Numbered from the stretch's first letter, positions 1 through 7,906 are shown. The stretch: DNA of 21,119 bases from CAIJXB01 sp964439595 (GCA_964439595.1 CAYTOK010000024.1:1-21119), one strand, 5' to 3'. Numbers and translations are program-made. Notes: generated by a model not told the origin, from the letters alone.

Positions 1-41
1 AAGCACACTAACTCCGCCCTGAAGGACGAAGTTTGCGTGTG
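1..41. repeat. Imperfect palindrome resembling an IS200/IS605-type element end
   Basis: The two arms CACAC (4-8) and GTGTG (37-41) enclose an inner stem, ACTCCGCCC (11-19) against GGACGAAGT (24-32), with a TGAA loop; pairing includes G-T wobbles. I recall the reverse-complement pattern (AACT-CCGTCC-TT-AGGGCGGAGTT) as common next to TnpB-family elements, but this is memory, not a search. No transposase gene is visible in the window. The element would extend left of base 1. It could instead be a stand-alone REP- or MITE-like palindrome. Confidence 0.45.
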
Positions 42-675
42 TCCGCAGGATCAAAGCGACTTTCCGGCATTTGCCACTGTTTTAAAAGTTATTTCTTATT
101 GCACGGTCGTAATTCCTCTGATTGTCTTGGTTGCTAAAGTTTGCCTTCGCTACATGTACCATTTTCACGAGTTTGAAGATTGTTCTCGTTTCATGGGGCC
201 TGATTGCGCAGAAAAACGACTCCCCCCTAACCCCCCATCAGGTGGATCTTCTACTTTACCTCGTCTTGATGGGAGAGTTTATAACGCCTCAGCAGAGGAG
301 ATCATTCCTTACAAGATTAGGATGACGTCGTCTTTGTATAGAATAGGCGGAGATGAAGGTGAGTCTATTGGTTTTTCTGACTTACCGGAATATCAGGATT
401 CTTATTTTCTAGTTAACGTCTATCCCTCGAAAGAAGACGGTTGTAGGTTTCTTGTAAGGAGATTGCTAAAAGAGAGAAGATCAATTGTTTGCGAACGTCG
501 CTTTGATCTTACCCCTAGAGCACTAGAAGACTTAGAGATCGATTGGAAAACGGTAAGTATAGATGAAAAGGGTGTTATGACTGGAACGTCCTTGCTTGCA
601 GAGTATAAAGATGCTGCTTTTACATGGAGTGAAGAGCGGGGCTATATTGCACGTCTTACGATGGGGACTCTCTAA
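37..675 (+). CDS. Small hydrophobic-N-terminus protein of chlamydial type, unknown function, possibly 5'-altered
   Basis: I do not recognise a functional domain. The protein has a single hydrophobic stretch near the N-terminus (about residues 17-35, SYCTVVIPLIVLVAKV followed by basic CLR). This recalls a segment I associate with many environmental chlamydial proteins of unknown role. A proline/glycine-rich linker (about 62-74) leads to a soluble C-terminal part. The frame is open to base 1, so the true start may lie outside the window; the first usable start inside is GTG at 37. AAGGA at 22-26 could serve as its ribosome-binding site, but that sequence is part of the palindrome. The first codons therefore come from mobile-element-like DNA, suggesting the native 5' end was replaced or truncated. 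Two hairpins follow the stop. It may be a functional gene or a remnant. Confidence 0.5.
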   Translation: MCPQDQSDFPAFATVLKVISYCTVVIPLIVLVAKVCLRYMYHFHEFEDCSRFMGPDCAEKRLPPNPPSGGSSTLPRLDGRVYNASAEEIIPYKIRMTSSLYRIGGDEGESIGFSDLPEYQDSYFLVNVYPSKEDGCRFLVRRLLKERRSIVCERRFDLTPRALEDLEIDWKTVSIDEKGVMTGTSLLAEYKDAAFTWSEERGYIARLTMGTL

Positions 676-685
676 TTTAATGAAT

Positions 686-717
686 GCCAACTACCTTATT
701 CTAAATAGGTAGTTGGC
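686..717 (+). terminator. Hairpin after the first gene
   Basis: GCCAACTACCT (686-696) and AGGTAGTTGGC (707-717) form a perfect 11-base-pair stem with a 10-base loop, 10 bases after the stop codon. The downstream sequence is AT-rich but lacks a clean T run, so termination efficiency is uncertain. Confidence 0.6.
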
Positions 718-732
718 GCATTATACATTCTT

Positions 733-754
733 AGAGAAAAGCTTTTCTCTTTTT
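733..754 (+). terminator. Second hairpin, palindrome followed by T run
   Basis: AGAGAAAAGCTTTTCTCT (733-750) is an exact 18-base palindrome followed directly by TTTT. With the stronger hairpin just upstream it would make a tandem terminator separating the first gene from murF. Confidence 0.45.
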
Positions 755-833
755 ATTTCGATCCTTTAATTCAAAATTCTTTATCATTTCTTGAGTAGTA
801 GTTTGCTTATTTTTCTTTTTTACGTGTTCTATC

Positions 834-860
834 TTGTTTTTTTTTGCTGTTTCGGATAAT
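834..860 (+). promoter_or_regulatory. Possible promoter of the murF cluster
   Basis: TTGTTT (834-839) and GATAAT (855-860) resemble -35 and -10 boxes, but the spacer is only 15 bases. Transcription would begin about 20 bases before the murF start. The surrounding T-rich DNA produces such matches easily, so this is tentative. Confidence 0.25.
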
Positions 861-886
861 TTTTTTTCTTTTGCTAGGTGGGTTTT

Positions 887-2224
887 ATGATAGGAAAGAG
901 TGTTGCGGAACTAGCTTGTTTATTAGGTGGAAATAGTGTTTCTGCTTTACCTATTTCAGGTTTTGCAGTGGATAGCAGAAAAGTTGCTCCTGGATCTATT
1001 TTTTTTGCGCTGAAAGGCGACAAATTAGACGGGCATGATTTTTTATCAGAGGTAGCTTTGCAAGGAGCTGTTGCCGCTGTTGTTTCTCAAGAATATCAAG
1101 GTGAAGTTGACGGGTTAGAACTTATTAAGGTAGAAGATGTATTAGCTTCTTTGCACAAGCTTGCTGCTTTACAGGTAAAAATAAAGAAGATGCGATGTGT
1201 TGCAGTTACCGGCTCCGTTGGCAAAACTACGACAAAAGAGTTTATCGCTACGATCTTGGAGGGAGCTTTTTCCGTTGGAAAAACTCCCGGTAATGCTAAT
1301 TCCCAAGTAGGCCTTCCTTTAAGTCTTTTAAATATGACAGATGCTCCGGATATTTTTGTCGCAGAACTTGGAATGAGTCAAAAAGGAGAGATTGCAGCAC
1401 TTCTTCCTATTATTTGTCCGGAAATTGTCGTTGTAACCAAGGTAGCTCTGGCTCATGCCTTATACTTCCCGGGAGGACTAGAGGAGGTAGCGGAAGCAAA
1501 AGCAGAGATTTTAGGACACCCTGACACAAAGAAAATATTTTTAAATGAACAGGTGGCTTCTTTTGCTGCTTTTAAGCAAAAACAAGAGGTAATGCCGATT
1601 TTTTACGGGTGGGGAGAAGAAAAAGAAGGTAAACAGGTTAGCTTGCTAGCTAAAGAAAATAGCTTTGTCATAAAAACCGAAGAGGGAAGTAGTAGAGAAT
1701 TTACGCTGCCATTTTCTGCAAGTCATCTTGGAGAAAATTTTTTAGCTGCGGCCTTAGTTGCTAAAGAGTTTGGTATGGATTTAGAGTCTATTATAGAAAA
1801 TGCAAAGAAGCTCACTCCTTACAAGATGCGGTTTGAAAAGATGGAAAAGCAGGGAGTCTTTTATATCAATGATTCATATAATGCCAATCCCGCATCTATG
1901 AAAGCTGCCCTAGAAAATTTGCCAAAGCCTCATCTCGGAGGCAAGGTTATTGCTGTTTTAGGCGAGATGAAAGAACTTGGTATTTTTACAGAAAAAGCGC
2001 ATAGGGAAATGGGAGAGGTAGCTTCTTTGCATGCTAACATGCTTTTTTGTTTGGGAGAACAATGTGTTTATATGTTAGAGGAGTTTAGAAAGTCAGGGAA
2101 AACAGGGTTTCATTATTTTTCATTAGATGCCCTGCAAGAAGACTTAAAGAAGTATGTAAATCAGGGAGATGTAGTCTTGATCAAGGGGTCTAACTCTCTT
2201 AAAATGTGGCAACTTTTATCGTAG
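887..2224 (+). CDS. murF: UDP-N-acetylmuramoyl-tripeptide--D-alanyl-D-alanine ligase MurF
   Basis: MurF joins D-Ala-D-Ala to the UDP-MurNAc tripeptide using ATP, the last cytoplasmic step of muropeptide precursor synthesis. The protein shows the Mur ligase order. An N-terminal substrate domain contains DSRKVAPGSIFFAL. The ATP-binding P-loop TGSVGKTTTKEF is near residues 108-119. It is followed by the family motif TPGNANSQVGLPLSLL, HLGENFLAA and, at the start of the C-terminal domain, NDSYNANPASMKAAL. About 445 residues is normal. An in-frame GTG at 878 exists, but ATG 887 is preceded by AGGTGG at a suitable distance and gives the usual N-terminus (MIGKSVAELA). It is the first gene of a tight cluster with eno and dacB. 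In chlamydiae the precursor feeds a septal peptidoglycan ring and serves as lipid II. Identification is firm. Confidence 0.95.
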   Translation: MIGKSVAELACLLGGNSVSALPISGFAVDSRKVAPGSIFFALKGDKLDGHDFLSEVALQGAVAAVVSQEYQGEVDGLELIKVEDVLASLHKLAALQVKIKKMRCVAVTGSVGKTTTKEFIATILEGAFSVGKTPGNANSQVGLPLSLLNMTDAPDIFVAELGMSQKGEIAALLPIICPEIVVVTKVALAHALYFPGGLEEVAEAKAEILGHPDTKKIFLNEQVASFAAFKQKQEVMPIFYGWGEEKEGKQVSLLAKENSFVIKTEEGSSREFTLPFSASHLGENFLAAALVAKEFGMDLESIIENAKKLTPYKMRFEKMEKQGVFYINDSYNANPASMKAALENLPKPHLGGKVIAVLGEMKELGIFTEKAHREMGEVASLHANMLFCLGEQCVYMLEEFRKSGKTGFHYFSLDALQEDLKKYVNQGDVVLIKGSNSLKMWQLLS

Positions 2225-2232
2225 GATGTATT

Positions 2233-3555
2233 TTGGCAAAAATTATAAAATTAAAAGCTTTAGAGATTTTAGATTCAAGAGGTAATCCGACACTTCAGGT
2301 AACTGCTTTTACCGATGAAGGCGTAGCTGGCGTGGCCGCAGTTCCCTCAGGTGCATCGACAGGAGAATTTGAAGCACTTGAAATGAGGGATGCAGATCCT
2401 TCCCGCTATTTAGGAAAAGGGGTAAGAAAGGCTATAGCAAATGTGCAGGGCTCTATTGCAGATTTATTAATAGGTCACTCTGTATTAGAGCAAAGAGCTC
2501 TTGATGAGAAGATGATTGCACTAGATGGCACAGAGAATAAATCACGACTTGGAGCTAATGCCATCTTAGGGGTTTCTTTAGCTGTAGCAAGAGCTGGAGC
2601 TTTAACAAAGAAAAAGCCTCTTTATCAGTATATAGACGAAAATACAAAGTATATTTTGCCTTGTCCTATGATGAACATCCTCAATGGAGGTGCTCATGCA
2701 GATAACTCTTTAGACTTTCAAGAGTTTATGATTAGACCTAGAGGGGCCTGTAGTTTTTCTCATGCAGTGCAGATAGGATCGGAGATATTTCATACTTTAA
2801 AAAAACTATTGCACGGCAAAGGATATGCAACCTCTGTGGGTGACGAGGGGGGCTTTGCGCCGAATGTAGAGTCTAATGAAGAGGCGTTAGAAATGATTTT
2901 AAAGGCTATCGAATTAGCTGGCTATAGGCCCGGTGAAGAGGTGTCTTTAGCCTTAGATCCGGCAGCTTCAGAATTTTATGATTTTACTACCAAAAGATAC
3001 GTAGAAAAAAAGAAAAAGCTAGCTAAAGCAAAATATGTGGAAAGAACTTTTGAAGAGCAAGTGGATCTTCTTTGTGATCTAGCTAGAAAATACCCTATTG
3101 ATTCTATAGAAGATGGCGTGGCAGAAAATGACCTTGAAGGCTGGCAACTTTTAACAAAGAAGCTAGGGCATAAAATTCAGCTTGTAGGGGACGATAATTT
3201 CGTTACAAATAAAAAGTTTTTGCAAGAGGGGATTGCTAATGGTGTTGCTAATGCTATCTTAATTAAAATGAACCAAATAGGCACTCTGACAGAAACTCTT
3301 GACTGCATAAAGTATGCTAAAGAAAATAGATATAAAACAATTATTTCGCATAGATCGGGAGAAACGGAGGATACCTTTATCGCAGATCTTTGTATTGGAG
3401 TAAGTGCCGGACAAATTAAGACGGGTTCTTTATCTAGGTCAGATCGCGTTGCTAAATATAATCGTATCCTCACTATTGAAGAGGAGTTAGGCGATAGAGC
3501 TTCCTATCAAGATAGTAACGTATTTGCTTCAGATCTATTTGGGAAAAAACCATGA
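2233..3555 (+). CDS. eno: Enolase (phosphopyruvate hydratase), TTG start
   Basis: Enolase converts 2-phosphoglycerate to phosphoenolpyruvate in glycolysis. All hallmark segments are present: EILDSRGNPT at the N-terminus, MMNILNGGAHADN, the VGDEGGFAPN loop with the catalytic Glu, metal ligands in ALDPAASEF, SIEDGVAE and LVGDDNFVTN, the catalytic Lys in ILIKMNQIGTLTETL, and the signature SHRSGETEDTFIADL. I place the start at TTG 2233 because it yields MAKIIKLKALEILDSRG, matching family N-termini. An AGGATG ribosome-binding site (2224-2229) precedes it, and it begins 8 bases after the murF stop. A longer GTG start at 2206 would overlap murF and add nine atypical residues. A basic stretch (EKKKKLAKAK) after AASEFYDFTT is a lineage-type insertion in a surface loop. 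The stop overlaps the dacB start (ATGA). Confidence 0.95.
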   Translation: MAKIIKLKALEILDSRGNPTLQVTAFTDEGVAGVAAVPSGASTGEFEALEMRDADPSRYLGKGVRKAIANVQGSIADLLIGHSVLEQRALDEKMIALDGTENKSRLGANAILGVSLAVARAGALTKKKPLYQYIDENTKYILPCPMMNILNGGAHADNSLDFQEFMIRPRGACSFSHAVQIGSEIFHTLKKLLHGKGYATSVGDEGGFAPNVESNEEALEMILKAIELAGYRPGEEVSLALDPAASEFYDFTTKRYVEKKKKLAKAKYVERTFEEQVDLLCDLARKYPIDSIEDGVAENDLEGWQLLTKKLGHKIQLVGDDNFVTNKKFLQEGIANGVANAILIKMNQIGTLTETLDCIKYAKENRYKTIISHRSGETEDTFIADLCIGVSAGQIKTGSLSRSDRVAKYNRILTIEEELGDRASYQDSNVFASDLFGKKP

Positions 3556-4868
3556 GGGCTGTCATTTTATGTCAGCTATTTTTATGCATCTTTGCTTTAG
3601 TAGAAGCTAAGGAAGATCCTTTGGATCATGCAACAGTTAGTTGCTACGCAGTTCATATGCCATCTGGTAAAGTGCTGATCGACGAAAATAGTGATAAAAG
3701 TCTTGTGCCAGCTTCTTGCATGAAACTAGTGACAACAGCAACAGCGCTTCACCTACTTCATCCAGATAGTAATTTTACAACTGAACTGGCTTATGATGGA
3801 TTTATAGATGAAAAGGGGACTCTCCAGGGGAATTTATATATCATAGGGGGAGGAGATCCTTGTCTTGGATCCTTTCGCTTTGTTTCCTTAGAAAACCAGA
3901 TTGCCCTTTGGAGTCTTGCAGCTATAGACGCGGGTATTAAGGCAATTAAAGGGAAAGTATTCGGTGATGCTTCTAAATGGGAAGAGGCCATGGCGGTTCC
4001 TAGCTGGCAGTGGGAAGATTTAGGCAATTATTATGGCGCTGGCGCATCTGCTTTATCTTTTCATGAAAACGCGTATTTTTTATGGCTTAAATCTGGAAAA
4101 CAGCTTGGGGAGCCTGTAAGTGTTGTCCGTATGGAGCCGGAGATTCCTTTTTTAGCATTTAAAAATAGATCGAAAACAGGGGATAAGGGTTCCGGAGATA
4201 ACATCATTATCTATGGGTCTGAGTTTTCTTTAAGTCAGCATATTAGAGGAACAATTCCTTTGGGAGAAGAAGCTTTTCTTGTTAAAGGAGCCATACCTTC
4301 ACCGGCTTTTTTAGCGGCAGAGCTTTTGAAAAAAGACTTGCAAAGTAGACAAATCCCCGTTTTAGAAGACTATGTAGAGGAAAATACGTCTAAAACAGTC
4401 ATTCATAAAACACATTCTCCAGACCTATCTAAAATAGTTTTTGAGACGAATCAACATAGTATCAATCTATATGCAGAACATCTTTTAAAGCAGATGGGTG
4501 AGGGGTCTTCTGAAAAGGGATTAAAGGCTGTTACTGATTTTTGGCATGCGCAAAAAATCAATCTAAGTGGTTTTTATATGGCAGATGGATCTGGGCTATC
4601 TAGAAAAAATCTTCTCACAACCAAGCAGCTTGTTTCTATACTGCTTTTCATGAAAAAAGGGCCTTATTTTTCTTTTTTTTTCGATTCCTTACCAAAAAGT
4701 GGCGATGTACAGGCAAAATCCGGTTCTATGAGCCTTATTAAAGCCTATGCAGGTTATAGGGGAGACATTGCTTTTGCTATTTTTATTAACCAATGCCCTG
4801 ATGGGCAATTGGCAAGAAAGAAAATAGAAGAATTTGTGGACTCTTTACAAAACTCCTTATTGCAATAA
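3552..4868 (+). CDS. dacB: D-alanyl-D-alanine carboxypeptidase/endopeptidase, PBP4 (peptidase S13) type
   Basis: A periplasmic serine enzyme that removes the terminal D-Ala from muropeptides and can cleave cross-links. An N-terminal signal peptide (hydrophobic core residues 3-16, likely cleavage after VEA at 19) indicates export. The three penicillin-binding motifs are visible: S-C-M-K with catalytic Ser55 and Lys58, S-I-N at 303-305, and K-S-G at 389-391. The long segment between the first and second motifs, with the IIGGGDPCLGS patch near 98-107, is typical of the S13 class. About 438 residues fits. The start overlaps the eno stop as ATGA, so translation is probably coupled. Co-location with murF suggests a peptidoglycan remodelling role in the chlamydial septal ring. 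The dacB name is by family; the true substrate preference is not seen here. Confidence 0.9.
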   Translation: MRAVILCQLFLCIFALVEAKEDPLDHATVSCYAVHMPSGKVLIDENSDKSLVPASCMKLVTTATALHLLHPDSNFTTELAYDGFIDEKGTLQGNLYIIGGGDPCLGSFRFVSLENQIALWSLAAIDAGIKAIKGKVFGDASKWEEAMAVPSWQWEDLGNYYGAGASALSFHENAYFLWLKSGKQLGEPVSVVRMEPEIPFLAFKNRSKTGDKGSGDNIIIYGSEFSLSQHIRGTIPLGEEAFLVKGAIPSPAFLAAELLKKDLQSRQIPVLEDYVEENTSKTVIHKTHSPDLSKIVFETNQHSINLYAEHLLKQMGEGSSEKGLKAVTDFWHAQKINLSGFYMADGSGLSRKNLLTTKQLVSILLFMKKGPYFSFFFDSLPKSGDVQAKSGSMSLIKAYAGYRGDIAFAIFINQCPDGQLARKKIEEFVDSLQNSLLQ

Positions 4869-4869
4869 A

Positions 4870-4897
4870 TTTTTTTTAGGGTTATGTCTAAAAAAAA
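4870..4897. repeat. AT-only inverted repeat between dacB and ppnN
   Basis: TTTTTTTTAG (4870-4879) and CTAAAAAAAA (4888-4897) are perfect inverted copies around an 8-base spacer, immediately after dacB. The stem is almost all A-T, so it would be weak. It could be a poor bidirectional terminator or simply a consequence of opposite A and T runs. Confidence 0.35.
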
Positions 4898-4917
4898 CTT
4901 AACTAAGGAATTATCCG

Positions 4918-6282
4918 ATGAAGTATGCCACTATAGATGCTATCACCTCTACATCTAATCAGCTAGATGCGCTATCTCAGTTGGAAATAGAGAAAATATT
5001 ACAAATTAAGCAAAGTACTTTGTATGCGCTATTTCGTAATTGCTCACTTGCTGTACTTAATTGTGGGTCTGATCTAGATAATAATAAAGAGCTACTAGAG
5101 CGATATAAATCTTTTGAAATAAAAATTATCCAAGAAAACTATAAGATTAAATTCGACCTTAAAGGAGCTCCTGCTACCGCCTTTATTGATGGCAAAATTA
5201 TTGAAGGAGTTAAAGAACATCTATTTTCTGTTTTGCGAGATATTTTATATCTGAGTATTGAAATGGAAAGTAATCCTCATTTTAATCTGACAACAACAGA
5301 AGGGATTACCAACTCTATTTTTCACATACTACATCACGCTCATTTTCTTAATTCAGATGAAGGCCTTGTTGTTTGTTGGGGAGGTCATGCGATTGCACGA
5401 GAAGAATATGATTATACCTTTGATGTAGGCGAACAGCTTGGGTTAAGAGGTCTTGATATTTGTACTGGTTGTGGAAATGGTGCTATGAAAGGTCCTATGG
5501 AGGGAGCTGCCGTAGGACATAACAAACAACGCATTAAAAAGGGGAGATATTTGGGGATTACAGAGCCTAGAATTATTGCTGTTGAATCTCCTAATCCTAT
5601 TGTAAATACTTTGGTTATTATGCCAGACATAGAAAAGCGTCTTGAAGCATTTATAAGGATGGCTCATGGAGTGGTGATCTTTCCAGGGGGTGTGGGAACT
5701 ATGGAGGAGATTTTATATTTACTTGGAGTATTACTCCATCCAGATAATGAAAAAATTCCTTTTCCTCTGATATTTACAGGCCCTGCAAAGGCTAAGGAGT
5801 ACTTTCAGAAAATTGATTCTTTTTTAGGGCAAATATTAGGAGAAAAGATTCAAAAGCGTTATAAAATCATTATTGATGATCCTAGTCAGGTTGCCAGAGA
5901 AATACAAGAGGGAGTTGAGCGTCTGCGTGAATTTCGTAAGAGATCTAATGACTCGTCTAACTTTAGTTGGCTATTAAAAATTGATTCGGAATTTCAAAAA
6001 CCATTTATTCCAACACATGATGCCATGGCCGGTTTGAATTTATATAGAGATCAGGAGCCCCATGTATTGATAGCTAACTTGCGGAGAGTTTTTTCAGGTA
6101 TTATATCTGGAAATATTCAAGAACAGTGTATCCTCTGTATTGAAGAAAAAGGGCATTTTCAAATACGAGGAGATGTCGAGCTAATGCATGTTATGGATGA
6201 CCTTTTGAGATCATTTGCAGAGCAAAAGCGTATGAATTTACACCAAAAAGAATATGTTCCTTGCTACCAAATTTGCAAGTGA
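4918..6282 (+). CDS. ppnN: Pyrimidine/purine nucleotide 5'-monophosphate nucleosidase (LOG family, PpnN/YgdH type)
   Basis: PpnN hydrolyses nucleoside monophosphates to free base and ribose 5-phosphate; the E. coli enzyme is controlled by (p)ppGpp. The Rossmann-like LOG core runs from about residue 148 (VVCWGGHAIAREEY). It contains the G-C-G-N-G-A-M-K-G phosphate-binding turn (184-192), TEPRIIAVESPNPIVN, MPDIEKRLEAF and the signature PGGVGTMEE (256-264). The whole length of 454 residues, including N- and C-terminal extensions, matches E. coli PpnN, so this is not the short LOG/cytokinin-activating form. ATG 4918 follows AAGGA with an 8-base gap. It lies 49 bases behind dacB and may be cotranscribed. 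Whether alarmone regulation applies in this organism is unknown. Family call is firm. Confidence 0.9.
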   Translation: MKYATIDAITSTSNQLDALSQLEIEKILQIKQSTLYALFRNCSLAVLNCGSDLDNNKELLERYKSFEIKIIQENYKIKFDLKGAPATAFIDGKIIEGVKEHLFSVLRDILYLSIEMESNPHFNLTTTEGITNSIFHILHHAHFLNSDEGLVVCWGGHAIAREEYDYTFDVGEQLGLRGLDICTGCGNGAMKGPMEGAAVGHNKQRIKKGRYLGITEPRIIAVESPNPIVNTLVIMPDIEKRLEAFIRMAHGVVIFPGGVGTMEEILYLLGVLLHPDNEKIPFPLIFTGPAKAKEYFQKIDSFLGQILGEKIQKRYKIIIDDPSQVAREIQEGVERLREFRKRSNDSSNFSWLLKIDSEFQKPFIPTHDAMAGLNLYRDQEPHVLIANLRRVFSGIISGNIQEQCILCIEEKGHFQIRGDVELMHVMDDLLRSFAEQKRMNLHQKEYVPCYQICK

Positions 6283-6315
6283 TATAATGAGGTAATTTTT
6301 TTAAGGAGGGTGTTT

Positions 6316-6666
6316 ATGGAATTAGTAGTCGAACAAAAACCAGATTGTCTTTATAAAATTCTTTCGTATGAGCATTACCAAGTTACGGAAACTAGAAAAG
6401 AAAATGTTGTGTTATCGGCAGCCGATGATGCATTTATTCATTTTTCTACAGAGGAGCAGCTGGATAAGATCATTTGTAAATACTGGTCTACTAGTATTCC
6501 TTTTGTCGTTTTAAAAATTGAAGCGGATAAACTTATAGGACAGTTAGTATATGAAACGAACCCCGGTGGTTCTGTAAAGTATTACCATCTTTATAACGGT
6601 TTTATTCCCTTTGAAGCTATTGTTGAGTCTAAAGTTGTAGATTCTTTGGACTTAGTTAGTCGCTAA
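6316..6666 (+). CDS. DUF952 family protein
   Basis: A small soluble protein of 116 residues. It shows the DUF952 pattern: LYKILSYEHY at the N-terminus, the motif DDAFIHFSTEEQLDKI in the middle, VVLKIEADKLIGQLVYE, then GGSVKYYHLYNGFIPFEAI near the end. The family has a fold resembling ADP-ribosyltransferases, but its reaction is not established, so no function is assigned. The start is ATG 6316, placed after a very good AAGGAGGG (6303-6310). The upstream in-frame GTG at 6310 overlaps that Shine-Dalgarno sequence. It follows ppnN by 33 bases in the same direction and is probably in the same transcript. Confidence 0.8.
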   Translation: MELVVEQKPDCLYKILSYEHYQVTETRKENVVLSAADDAFIHFSTEEQLDKIICKYWSTSIPFVVLKIEADKLIGQLVYETNPGGSVKYYHLYNGFIPFEAIVESKVVDSLDLVSR

Positions 6667-6959
6667 GAGGATTAATTTATAAAGATCTTTTTCCTTTCTT
6701 TTTACTCAAATTACGTAACTCTATCCAAGGCTTTGCCATGCATGTCCTTCAACGGATTCATCATCATTCCCATGGAATGATGATGAGGTGCCATTCTAAG
6801 AGATTTGCAAAGCGTTATTTTGTATTGCATCTTGGTTAGCATTGTTCACAAATGGCTTTAATAAGTGACAAAGAAAATAGAAGGTAAGATCTAAAAAGCT
6901 TTTTACTTGGAGAAATACCTCACATCTTCTACTATTCTCTTTTTTATTTGGAGGATTAT
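6667..6959. other. 293-base gap with a nested hairpin, upstream of the outer membrane protein
   Basis: No reading frame here looks coding. The gap holds the perfect hairpin at 6758-6786, a weaker flanking inverted pair (6730-6736 and 6807-6813), and a long AT-rich leader before the next gene. The promoter of the outer membrane protein gene should lie in the right half, but I see no convincing -35/-10 pair. Confidence 0.5.
6758..6786. repeat. Perfect 13-bp inverted repeat (hairpin)
   Basis: TCATCATCATTCC (6758-6770) and GGAATGATGATGA (6774-6786) pair without mismatch around a 3-base loop CAT. An outer pair, GCTTTGC (6730-6736) and GCAAAGC (6807-6813), could extend it into a larger cruciform. 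No T run follows on either strand, so it is not a canonical terminator. It may be an mRNA end-stabilising hairpin, a small mobile palindrome or a protein-binding site. Confidence 0.7.
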
Positions 6960-7871
6960 ATGTCTACGTATTTTTATGGGACGCTTGTTGCGTCTTTAGG
7001 TATGCTTTCTCTAGCTATAGGAGAAGAGGTAAGGGAAGAAACAAAGAAAGGGCAGTGCTCTTTTCCTGTTGGAGGAGATTTTAGTTTGGCATTAGATAGT
7101 TTTCGCTGTCTTCCCGACGGATCTTGGGGTGGTAATATGGGAGGGTATGCTGGGCTTAACTTAGCCTATGCTATTCCTAAAGCTTTTGGTATAGGAGTCC
7201 AGGTTGGAGGAAGCTACGGAGCTTACGATTTTGAAGGAAGAGGTTCTAATTTTCATAGAGAAGTTCAAACTGAAGCTTTTGTTTCTGCTGGAGTTTTTCG
7301 TGTGACGCCTGAGGCGTCAGGTGTTAATGCTGGGGTTGTCTATGATTGGTTACACAATGAAGATGCTGGTGTGTTAAATTTAAGTCCTACGATGTCTCAA
7401 ATTCGAGGACAAATTGGTTACTTAATTAGAAAATCTAATGAAGTAGGTCTTTGGGGTTCTTACGCCTTAGATACGGACCATCTTCCTTATGCACAAGACT
7501 ACATTATTTCTTTTAAAGCAATTAGTCAGGCTAACGTTTTTTGGCGCTATATTTTTAAAAATAGTGGGGAAACCATGGTTTGGGGAGGCGTTCCTTATGG
7601 TAGGGGGCTTATGTTTGAGGGGGGGAGCCCAGGTTCTTTCATCTTAGGAAGTAGCTTTAAGGCTCCTATTACGCGGTATTTGAATTTACAGGCGTATGCA
7701 GCCTATATGGGCGCAAGAAGAGACACCGGTGATATAGAAGCTAATAACTATGGATTTAACATAGGTTTTGCGCTTACCTGTTCTTTTGGTGGCAGAAAGG
7801 CGGGGGCAAGACCATATCTTCCTTTAGCTAATAATAGTAATTTTATGGTTGATACTAACTTGTCTTTTTAA
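6960..7871 (+). CDS. Predicted outer membrane beta-barrel protein
   Basis: The protein starts with a hydrophobic segment (about residues 4-23, FYGTLVASLGMLSLAIG) consistent with a signal peptide. The rest is rich in glycine and aromatic residues in alternating strand-like stretches (GGNMGGYAGLNLAYAI, GIGVQVGGSYGAYDF, EVGLWGSYALDT, YLNLQAYAAYMGARRD, NNYGFNIGFALTCSF). It ends in phenylalanine (NLSF), as outer membrane barrels recognised by the BAM complex commonly do. It may belong to a DUF6666-like family of chlamydial/planctomycete exported proteins, but I cannot confirm that. ATG 6960 is chosen over an upstream in-frame TTG (6948) because GGAGGA (6950-6955) lies just ahead of it. It is followed by a strong terminator. 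A surface role is inferred; no ligand or activity can be stated. Confidence 0.7.
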   Translation: MSTYFYGTLVASLGMLSLAIGEEVREETKKGQCSFPVGGDFSLALDSFRCLPDGSWGGNMGGYAGLNLAYAIPKAFGIGVQVGGSYGAYDFEGRGSNFHREVQTEAFVSAGVFRVTPEASGVNAGVVYDWLHNEDAGVLNLSPTMSQIRGQIGYLIRKSNEVGLWGSYALDTDHLPYAQDYIISFKAISQANVFWRYIFKNSGETMVWGGVPYGRGLMFEGGSPGSFILGSSFKAPITRYLNLQAYAAYMGARRDTGDIEANNYGFNIGFALTCSFGGRKAGARPYLPLANNSNFMVDTNLSF

Positions 7872-7876
7872 TTGAA

Positions 7877-7905
7877 AAGGGCGTTCAAGCCGGACGCCCT
7901 TATTT
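7877..7905. terminator. Rho-independent terminator shared by convergent genes
   Basis: AAGGGCGT (7877-7884) pairs perfectly with ACGCCCTT (7894-7901), with a 9-base loop, followed by a T-rich stretch on the plus strand and preceded by A residues that give a U run on the minus strand. It sits between the stops of the outer membrane protein gene (7871) and the MFS gene (7907) and would serve both. Confidence 0.85.
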
Positions 7906-7906
7906 A

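Noticed and set aside
122..325. Overlapping plus-strand frame in the first gene
   Set aside because: It lies inside the longer frame, and its hydrophobicity mirrors the real gene's T-rich codons; no independent start signal.
2206..2232. Enolase start at GTG 2206
   Set aside because: It would overlap murF and add residues unlike any enolase N-terminus; TTG 2233 aligns with the family and has a better-placed ribosome-binding site.
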